DNA of 6,573 bases from Cyclobacteriaceae bacterium (lineage in GTDB: Bacteria > Bacteroidota > Bacteroidia > Cytophagales > Cyclobacteriaceae). Positions within the stretch are counted from its first letter, which is position 1. The number at the start of each line of letters is the position of its first letter. Positions 1 through 5,138 of the stretch are shown here, piece after piece. The translations under genes and the position numbers were made by a program. The stretch lies in contig DAOVVI010000089.1 in NCBI GenBank assembly GCA_030637245.1, positions 1 to 6,573 on the forward strand, in the 5' to 3' direction. Below the pieces are notes generated by a model that was not told where the DNA came from, made no database searches, and worked only from the letters and a program-made list of their open reading frames with translations.

Positions 1-2301
1 ATCTTCATACTTTTTAAAGGTCGTTTTTGTTGGAACCAACAATACTTCATAAGAAGCTTTCAGGTTTTTGGCAATAGCACCATGAAGCCATCTTACATTT
101 AAATTTCCATATTGAGCATCCTGACCTGCATAAAGTCTGTCTTCATCAAATTTCAGATTTACTTTAAGCCTGTTAGGCTTCACAGTTTCTATTTTTATTT
201 GCCTGGAAAATGAGGCGCCGCCCACTCTAATTTTGGCTATCCAATTTCCTGTTGGCGCATCCTTTGGAGTTGTTGGATGAAACGTATAAATTCCCTTTAA
301 AGAAGTCGATTGTACGGACCGTCTAAATAATTGACCCATAGGATTATATAATTCCAGAATTACCGGGTGACCTTTAGGCAGTCTGTTTTGGATATCATCC
401 AGCATAAACGATAAATGCAGTGTATCGGATGGTCTCCAAACTCCTCTTTCTCCATAGATAAAACCTTTTATTCCTTTTTGAATTTTGCTTCCTGAAACAT
501 TGAAATTACTCAAGGATAAGGATGAACCATTGTCCAATTTTAAGTAGCCGAATTGATTGTCTTTTTTAGCAATTAATGCATATGGAGTTTGATCCAAATC
601 CAATTCCACTTTTCCTTCATTATCAGAAATAACAGAAGAGATTAATTGTTGCTGATAGTCATACACTTCTATCTGAACGCCTTGCATTGGCGTTGTTGAG
701 ATCAGGTTAGTAGTGAATACATATAGATTTCCCTGATCCGCTTTTTTAGCAATTAATCCAATATCGGAGGCGAATAGAATTTTTTGTGCCCCACTGTTTC
801 TTGCATAATAGGCTTCATGGCAGGGATTGTCGCGTTCCTGCCAATCATAATAATAGTAGTCTTCATAATTATCCCAATTCGTCTCTTCTTCATAATCCCA
901 ATCATCCAGCAACTCGTCGGTTTCATTCTCTGATCCAGGACAGAAATACAGAGATTGTGACTTCCTAAAGCTTAGCCTCACCTGGTAAAAGGCGCCCGGC
1001 TCAACTTCCACATAATCAGCTATATCAATACTATATCGGTTCCATTCATTTAAGTTAGTCGCTCCCATAGTCACCAGAGGAATTGTTTTTCTGATAATAG
1101 GTCTCCCGACCCTTTGCAATTGATAATCTCCCCCCGGATCATTGACCTGCAGATATTGCAAGACGTTATTTTCAAATATACGGACTATGGTCAGGTCAAC
1201 AGCATTTAGACTTACAGCTTCGAATGGTACAATTAAACCTTCTGAGCTCGGCATGATGACGCCTTTATTGGCCGTAATTTTTACGCCTGGTTTTAGTTGT
1301 GAAAAATGAATTGTGCCTTGGAAATCCCCTTTCAATGAATAACCGGCTATATTTTTGATTGACTTGTCAATGGTTAAATCAACATCGCCTGTCAATTTAC
1401 TGGTAGCATAAATTTTTAATTCATTTAAATTTACAACCACGCGCGGCACTGTACCTTTTGATAGCATGACAAGTCCCCGAAGATTTTGCTTGTCATTTAT
1501 CGGGTCAGAAAATTTGACTGAGATATATTTATCTCCTAATCTCATTACCTGTACCGAAGTAACGGTAAAATCATGAAGCGATGGAATTTCATATGTTGAC
1601 TCATCGCTCTTATCCACTCCGATGACAGATCCGTTCCATTCAATCTCGACCGAACCCTTATCATCAGTTCTGTTTATATTCTCTATGGTAAATTGATGGA
1701 TATTCTGCCCTATTCCATGTTCATAACTGATTGTGAGTGGATTGCCATCTTGTTTGGCGGAAAGGATCTTTTCAGCTTGCTCATTGGCAACCTGATCGGC
1801 AGTTTGAATCGTACCGGTTAGCTTCACTTTCGTAAGATCATTGGCGTCATAAACTGAAACACCTTGAATATTTACATCAAAGTTTTGGGGGATACACTCA
1901 AAGGTAAATTTGAATTCTCCTTTATCTGTGGGGACTTCAATCAGTTTACTTAAAAGAAATGTGGTTTTATACCGCTGCCCACTTTTAAGTTCAGTATCAG
2001 GTTTATATACAATGGTATTATTATCTTCCCATATCGCTTTACCTTTCAGCGATGGATCAAATGAAAACAAATCCATATCAATTTCTTTTCCAGGCTCAGC
2101 TATAGCTACCGCTTTTGTCAGTTTTATAGTTATCTCTGAATTCTTAGAAACAAACCCTGAGGTGTATGCAGAAACATATTCTACAAATAGTGTTTTTGGG
2201 CTGCTAAACGTGTCTTTCTCGGTTTTCGATTCTTTTTTGCAAGAGAGTAGAAATAGCATTGTGACCAGGCCGAATAGGTAAAAAGTACGATTGAATTTCA
2301 T
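1..2301 (-). CDS. Alpha-2-macroglobulin-like lipoprotein, N-terminal 767 residues (3' end outside window)
   Basis: I translated the minus strand from the ATG at 2301-2299 to position 1: 767 codons without a stop, so the gene runs off the left edge. The N-terminus is a lipoprotein signal: M-K-F-N-R, a hydrophobic stretch, then a lipobox LLSC with the lipidated Cys at residue 21. Residues about 30-135 look like an N-terminal Ig-like domain. Residues about 508-590 form a macroglobulin-like domain beginning ASDIGLIAKK. Residues about 608-705 are a clear MG2-type domain (IYGERGVWRPSDTLHL at 615-630, with an N-P-M-G turn). A further MG domain starts near 709 (RWLHGAIAKNL). Family knowledge: bacterial alpha-2-macroglobulins are large envelope proteins thought to trap proteases, some through a CxEQ thioester; that region would lie outside the window, so thioester status is unknown. 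A Cys-bracketed acidic/aromatic insert occupies residues 454-494. There is no Shine-Dalgarno sequence. The family assignment is firm; the protease-trapping role is inferred. Confidence 0.9.
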   Translation of the reverse strand, partial: MKFNRTFYLFGLVTMLFLLSCKKESKTEKDTFSSPKTLFVEYVSAYTSGFVSKNSEITIKLTKAVAIAEPGKEIDMDLFSFDPSLKGKAIWEDNNTIVYKPDTELKSGQRYKTTFLLSKLIEVPTDKGEFKFTFECIPQNFDVNIQGVSVYDANDLTKVKLTGTIQTADQVANEQAEKILSAKQDGNPLTISYEHGIGQNIHQFTIENINRTDDKGSVEIEWNGSVIGVDKSDESTYEIPSLHDFTVTSVQVMRLGDKYISVKFSDPINDKQNLRGLVMLSKGTVPRVVVNLNELKIYATSKLTGDVDLTIDKSIKNIAGYSLKGDFQGTIHFSQLKPGVKITANKGVIMPSSEGLIVPFEAVSLNAVDLTIVRIFENNVLQYLQVNDPGGDYQLQRVGRPIIRKTIPLVTMGATNLNEWNRYSIDIADYVEVEPGAFYQVRLSFRKSQSLYFCPGSENETDELLDDWDYEEETNWDNYEDYYYYDWQERDNPCHEAYYARNSGAQKILFASDIGLIAKKADQGNLYVFTTNLISTTPMQGVQIEVYDYQQQLISSVISDNEGKVELDLDQTPYALIAKKDNQFGYLKLDNGSSLSLSNFNVSGSKIQKGIKGFIYGERGVWRPSDTLHLSFMLDDIQNRLPKGHPVILELYNPMGQLFRRSVQSTSLKGIYTFHPTTPKDAPTGNWIAKIRVGGASFSRQIKIETVKPNRLKVNLKFDEDRLYAGQDAQYGNLNVRWLHGAIAKNLKASYEVLLVPTKTTFKKYED
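2231..2301 (-). other. Lipoprotein signal peptide and lipobox of the macroglobulin
   Basis: The first 24 codons encode Lys2 and Arg5, a hydrophobic core (residues 7-19, FYLFGLVTMLFLL) and the lipobox L-L-S-C with Cys21, followed at once by Lys-Lys-Glu. This is a typical type II signal peptide, so the mature protein should be acylated at Cys21 and membrane anchored. The charged residues after the Cys include no run of acidic residues like the surface-export signal described in some Bacteroidota, so a periplasm-facing location is the simpler reading, but this is inference. Confidence 0.85.
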
Positions 2302-2347
2302 GAGAATTAAAAAGTTAAAATGTTGCCAGTGTCGTGTCAATCGTACT
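2284..2347. repeat. 11-bp perfect inverted repeat bracketing the macroglobulin start codon
   Basis: AGTACGATTGA at 2284-2294 is the exact reverse complement of TCAATCGTACT at 2337-2347, with 42 bases between. The start codon (2299-2301) lies inside the loop, close to the inner arm, and the inner arm covers codons 3 to 6. In the minus-strand transcript this could fold into an 11-bp stem with the start codon in the loop, or on DNA it could be a two-site operator. The arms do not extend beyond 11 bp on either side. The repeat is seen directly; any function is a guess. Confidence 0.45.
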
Positions 2348-2639
2348 GTGTTGGGTAAGTCGCTGAAATTTTAGTTCCTGACAATATAAAAAATATGAGC
2401 ATAGCCATAGCTATGTGAATATTATTTAAAGGAGTCAGGGGCAAAAAGAACAAGACTTGGCCCAGCTAAAGTATGGTTGACATGACTCAATAGCAAGTAA
2501 ACTTTTTTTGATCAATTAATCCAGATAAGAAAGATTAACTTTAGCTTTAATTTCATACTCGTAAGAGAATTGATCTTATTATCATATTTTCATAAAATTT
2601 AAATAGAACCTAAGTTGAGCGATTCAAAAAAAGTGACTG

Positions 2640-2662
2640 GCCTGCCTCGCCGGCAGGCGGGC
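2640..2662. repeat. GC-rich near-palindrome (CCTGCC..GGCAGG type intergenic repeat)
   Basis: The arms GCCTGCC (2640-2646) and GGCAGGC (2652-2658) pair perfectly around five bases. Alternatively, if the C at 2648 is treated as a bulge, bases 2641-2661 pair as CCTGCCT-GCC / GGC-AGGCGGG with one T-G mismatch. The patch is strikingly GC-rich between AT-rich flanks. From general knowledge, palindromes of this CCTGCCTGCCGGCAGG form recur between genes in many Bacteroidota genomes, so this is probably a slightly decayed copy of such a repeat. Copy number in this genome cannot be judged from one window. Confidence 0.6.
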
Positions 2663-2664
2663 AC

Positions 2665-2679
2665 TAACTCCCTGAGTTA
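2665..2679. repeat. Small hairpin between the two palindromes
   Basis: TAACTC (2665-2670) pairs perfectly with GAGTTA (2674-2679) around a three-base CCT loop. It is short enough to be chance on its own, but it fits exactly between the flanking palindromes, leaving only two or three bases on the left and none on the right, so the three together form a run of adjacent hairpins. Confidence 0.35.
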
Positions 2680-2697
2680 TCTCGAAAGCTTTCGGGA
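2680..2697. repeat. Palindrome centred on CGAAAGCTTTCG
   Basis: CGAAAGCTTTCG at 2683-2694 is a perfect 12-bp palindrome. One mismatched pair (T2682 with G2695) is followed by two more matching pairs, giving an 18-base near-palindrome from 2680 to 2697. The perfect form would be TCCCGAAAGCTTTCGGGA, a motif I associate with repeated intergenic elements in Bacteroidota; that association is from memory and untested here. It is not followed by a T-tract on either strand, so it is not a classical terminator. Confidence 0.55.
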
Positions 2698-2855
2698 CCA
2701 AAAATACTCGCAATACCCGACTAGTATTCCTGTGTTTATTAAACTTTGGTATTCTCAGATATTTAGCATTACTCATCTTTCCTGAGTCGCACAATTTAGG
2801 TAGAATAAAAACCATTAATTCGGAATTATCCGTATAATGAACTAACACCACTGCC

Positions 2856-3851
2856 ATGATAAAAAAAATAAAAACTTTAGTTTATCCACTTGGGTTTGTA
2901 TTCTTGTTGGTCTTTCTGATGATTATTATAAACCAATTAGTCTCTTTTTATCATAATCTGTCAGAATTACATCCCATCCTTGGAATAATTGGCACATCAC
3001 TACTTGGACTTATTCTATTAGTGTTACTTGTTACTCCTTTTTACTTAATTGCTAAATTGCCGGCGCCTCTTCCATTTCCGGATTGTGATCAAGACCTTGA
3101 AAAGTATCAACAGAAGTTTAAGGAAAGATTGGGTAAACATCCTGTTTCAATAGAAAATAATCTTGATCCACAAAATCCTGAGCAATTAAAAATTATTGAT
3201 GAAAAACTGAAGAAAAAAGCCGATCAAATCATTTTTGAGTCTGCATCGGCAGTATTTATTTCTACTGCAATTTCACAAAATGGTAAATTGGATGCATTTA
3301 CTGTTTTGGCGGCACAGGTTCGCTTGGTTTGGAAAGTTGCACATGTTTATTGGCAAAGGCCATCTCTGAGAAACCTTCAGCAATTATATACAAATGTCGC
3401 AATTAATGCGATGGCTGCTACCGGTATTGAACAGCTCGATTTGTCTCAACAGATACAACCAATTCTCAACGCTATGCTGAAAAGCCCAGGCAAATTTATT
3501 CCTGTGGTTGGCGATGCTGCGAATATCATTACTGATTCGATTCTTGAAGGAACCATCAACGCTTTTTTAACCTTACGGGTTGGAGTTCTTACTAAAAACT
3601 ATTGTTTCCCGGAAGTACGAACTATAAATGAAATTAAATCGAATTCCTTTGTGGAGGCTTCTGTTTTATTGAGAACCTTAGTTATGAAATCGTCAGCTAA
3701 AGTGGTAGAAGGAATTTTAAAGGCTGGTAAAAACGCCAGTATTCAAACTTTTAAAACCGGCTATGGTGCTGTTGAAAAGGCAGTGAGATCTGCAAAGAGT
3801 GGTCTCACCGAACTTTTTACTCATACTTCAAAAGCTGTTGAAAAAGAATAG
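2856..3851 (+). CDS. DUF697 / YcjF-like inner-membrane protein
   Basis: A complete protein of 331 residues. The ATG at 2856 is the first after an in-frame TGA at 2838; no Shine-Dalgarno sequence precedes it. A basic N-terminus (MIKKIK) leads into two membrane helices, about residues 10-33 and 41-66. A charged segment (about 75-125) follows, then a DUF697-like domain at about 125-250: STAISQNGKLDAF (136-148), AAQVRLVWKVAHVYWQRPS (152-170), then a Gly/Pro-containing hydrophobic part (PVVGDAANIITDSILEG, 216-232) and NAFLTLRVGVLTKNYC (235-250). The tail (260-331) is Ala/Lys/Ser-rich and probably helical. YcjF of E. coli, in this family, is encoded next to the P-loop protein YcjX; no such gene is adjacent here. 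The molecular role is unknown. It is divergent from the macroglobulin gene and convergent with the TPR gene. Family assignment rests on remembered motifs; membrane topology is well supported. Confidence 0.8.
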   Translation: MIKKIKTLVYPLGFVFLLVFLMIIINQLVSFYHNLSELHPILGIIGTSLLGLILLVLLVTPFYLIAKLPAPLPFPDCDQDLEKYQQKFKERLGKHPVSIENNLDPQNPEQLKIIDEKLKKKADQIIFESASAVFISTAISQNGKLDAFTVLAAQVRLVWKVAHVYWQRPSLRNLQQLYTNVAINAMAATGIEQLDLSQQIQPILNAMLKSPGKFIPVVGDAANIITDSILEGTINAFLTLRVGVLTKNYCFPEVRTINEIKSNSFVEASVLLRTLVMKSSAKVVEGILKAGKNASIQTFKTGYGAVEKAVRSAKSGLTELFTHTSKAVEKE

Positions 3852-3860
3852 ACAATAAAA

Positions 3861-3886
3861 AAGCCACCCATAAATCTGGGTGGCTT
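3861..3886 (-). terminator. Intrinsic terminator between convergent genes, mainly for the TPR/gyrA side
   Basis: AAGCCACCCA (3861-3870) and TGGGTGGCTT (3877-3886) form a perfect 10-bp stem with a six-base loop. Read on the minus strand the stem runs into TTTT then ATTG, giving a continuous run of six T counting the last two stem bases, the usual intrinsic terminator tail. Read on the plus strand it is followed by CACAATG, a poor U-tract. It lies 22 bases beyond the TPR stop codon and 9 bases beyond the DUF697 stop codon. It should stop minus-strand transcripts well and plus-strand ones less reliably. Confidence 0.85.
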
Positions 3887-3908
3887 CACAATGAATATTC
3901 TTAATATT

Positions 3909-5078
3909 CTAAAAGTCTGTCATCGCTTTTATCTTTTTTTCCAGAGCCTCTGCTTTATCGGTCATTTTCAAGCGAATGTAAACTCCTGCAAGTGTTTCTA
4001 ATAGTTGAATTTCTTCATCATTTATCTCAACAGCCTTTTCAAAATAAGGTAGCGCATCATTAAAATACACAGCAGCACGAGTAGAATAATCTTCCTCCTG
4101 CTTTCTAAACTCATCCAAAGAAAGGTTATTTAGTTCACTGATAATATCCCTGGCTTTGTTGTAATACACAACTCCAAGGTTATAGTTAGCTTCATAATAT
4201 TCCGGATTTAGCTCAATGGCCTTTTTATATTGCTCAATTGAATTATCATAATCTTCCTGAAAATCATACAAGTAACCTAAGAAATAATAGTATAAAGAGT
4301 TTGTCGGATCGTTATTGACGGCAGTCTCAAGTTCAGACTTAGCTTCATCCACCCTTTCCATCATGATTAATGTAGTTATCTTTTCCTGGACTAGTTCCTT
4401 ATTTTGAGGGAATTTTTCAAGTGCCTGATTTACAATTTTCAATACACTTTCCAAATCTTCTTTTTCAGTTCTGTATAAATAGATCATAGTTTTATATGTA
4501 TCTATTTCTGCATCCCCATTGTCTGCTAATGTTTGGAAACATGTTAGCGCTTCATCATACATATCTGCCTGCTGTGCAGCTACACCGCCATAAAGCAAGG
4601 AAGTAGTATCATTTGGCGCAACAATCAAGGCAGTCATGAAATCTTTGTATGCACCTTCATAATCGTTATCATTATATTTTTCAGCTCCTTTGTTTAGGAC
4701 AGAGCCATAAAGCGCGGAGATTTCCTGATCACTAAAAATAACATAAGATGAATTTTCTTTTTCCATAGACTTTACTTTATTAAAAGCTTCCATGGCTACT
4801 TCTAATGCTTCATCACCAGCAAGATTTTTAAATTCCGTACTGTCATCAAGATATAGCGCTTTGTAGATCCTGCCTTTCAAATACCAGTTCTTTGCAGCGC
4901 CTGTAACTTTACCTTTATTGTCAATCTTAAAAGCTTCATCGACCTCTGCTTTAGCGATATCCAATTTTCCCTGGGTTAAGGCTACTTCAGCTTTGGAAGT
5001 CTTCCCTTTCGGTACGTATTGACCATAAGTAAAGGTCCCAATACCTATGAATAATATTGCAAAAATTAACTTTTTCAT
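3909..5078 (-). CDS. Exported TPR-repeat protein downstream of gyrA
   Basis: A complete protein of 389 residues. The start MKKLIFAILFIGIGTFTYGQ is a type I signal peptide with likely cleavage near residue 19 or 20 and no lipobox, so the product is probably periplasmic. Nearly all the mature chain is helical TPR-like repeats, at about 126-157, 158-190, 193-225, 227-258 and 261-293 (the clearest, with the Y-x-x-x-L-G-x-x-Y, Y-x-x-A/S-I-x-x-Y and A-I-E-L-N-P signatures), 295-352 and 355-388. The 295-352 unit is over-long: its two helices are separated by about 25 extra residues rich in Asp, Glu and Leu. The segment 24-120 is helical but repeats are hard to delimit. The only Cys is residue 180. 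No catalytic motif is visible; TPRs usually bind proteins, and the partner is unknown. It lies 60 bp after gyrA in the same direction, has a likely promoter in that gap, and ends at a strong terminator. Confidence 0.88.
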   Translation of the reverse strand: MKKLIFAILFIGIGTFTYGQYVPKGKTSKAEVALTQGKLDIAKAEVDEAFKIDNKGKVTGAAKNWYLKGRIYKALYLDDSTEFKNLAGDEALEVAMEAFNKVKSMEKENSSYVIFSDQEISALYGSVLNKGAEKYNDNDYEGAYKDFMTALIVAPNDTTSLLYGGVAAQQADMYDEALTCFQTLADNGDAEIDTYKTMIYLYRTEKEDLESVLKIVNQALEKFPQNKELVQEKITTLIMMERVDEAKSELETAVNNDPTNSLYYYFLGYLYDFQEDYDNSIEQYKKAIELNPEYYEANYNLGVVYYNKARDIISELNNLSLDEFRKQEEDYSTRAAVYFNDALPYFEKAVEINDEEIQLLETLAGVYIRLKMTDKAEALEKKIKAMTDF

Positions 5079-5123
5079 TTGTAAAAAATTAAGTCCAAAA
5101 ATTTAATTCTAACTTATAAGGAG

Positions 5124-5131
5124 CAAAGTTA
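5124..5131 (-). promoter_or_regulatory. Likely Bacteroidota -7 promoter box before the TPR gene
   Basis: On the minus strand the gyrA-TPR gap contains TAACTTTG followed by C, an exact fit to the TAnnTTTG -7 element of the primary sigma factor in Bacteroidota. It starts eight bases past the gyrA stop codon and would give a leader of roughly 35-40 bases before the ATG at 5078. I see no TTG-type -33 element 19-21 bases upstream, where gyrA is still coding. The TPR gene may therefore be expressed alone as well as by read-through from gyrA. Confidence 0.45.
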
Positions 5132-5138
5132 ATAAAAT

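Larger units (their letters stand above)
2302..2855. other. 554-bp divergent intergenic region, no credible gene
   Basis: This region separates the divergently transcribed macroglobulin and DUF697 genes. I read both strands and saw no protein-like frame, tRNA or rRNA. It holds the outer arm of the inverted repeat near the macroglobulin start, a short palindrome CATAGCTATG (2406-2415), a very AT-rich stretch (about 2490-2610) containing TTGATCAA (2508-2515), and a GC-rich hairpin block (2640-2697). No TAnnTTTG -7 box stands out for either gene. Weak candidates for the rightward gene are TTGACA (2477-2482) with TAAACT (2498-2503) at an unusually short 15-bp spacing, and TATAAT at 2833-2838, only 17 bases before the ATG and without a -35 partner. 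It is long for a simple promoter region, so it may hold a repeat insertion or an untranslated leader. Confidence 0.7.

Noticed and set aside
561..757. 17-base exact direct repeat, CTTTTTTAGCAATTAAT at 561-577 and 741-757
   Set aside because: The copies are 180 bases apart and in the same frame, both encoding LIAKK at equivalent edges of a macroglobulin domain. This is protein-level similarity of strand motifs, not a DNA element.
786..968. 60-codon open frame on the plus strand, rich in His and Asn
   Set aside because: It is antisense to the acidic/aromatic loop of the macroglobulin, whose repeated Asp/Tyr/Trp codons create the odd composition.
1910..2281. 123-codon open frame on the plus strand
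   Set aside because: It lies antisense within the macroglobulin gene, whose signal peptide, lipobox and domains are clear; the plus-strand frame is a shadow.
2477..2503. TTGACA followed by TAAACT as a promoter for the DUF697 gene
   Set aside because: The spacing is 15 bp, the second hexamer is weak, and this phylum's primary sigma factor uses a different consensus (TAnnTTTG). It was left as a mention only.
2680..2697. The CGAAAGCTTTCG palindrome as a terminator
   Set aside because: No T-tract follows on either strand and no gene ends nearby, so it was listed as a repeat.
2302..2855. A CRISPR array, attachment site or IS remnant in the intergenic region
   Set aside because: There is no spaced direct repeat, no transposase-like frame and no tRNA; only the palindromes described.
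2624..2857. 77-codon open frame on the minus strand in the divergent intergenic region
   Set aside because: It spans the hairpin block, has no recognisable domain, its start codon overlaps that of the DUF697 gene on the other strand, and its composition is not protein-like. It is best explained as a chance frame through repeats.
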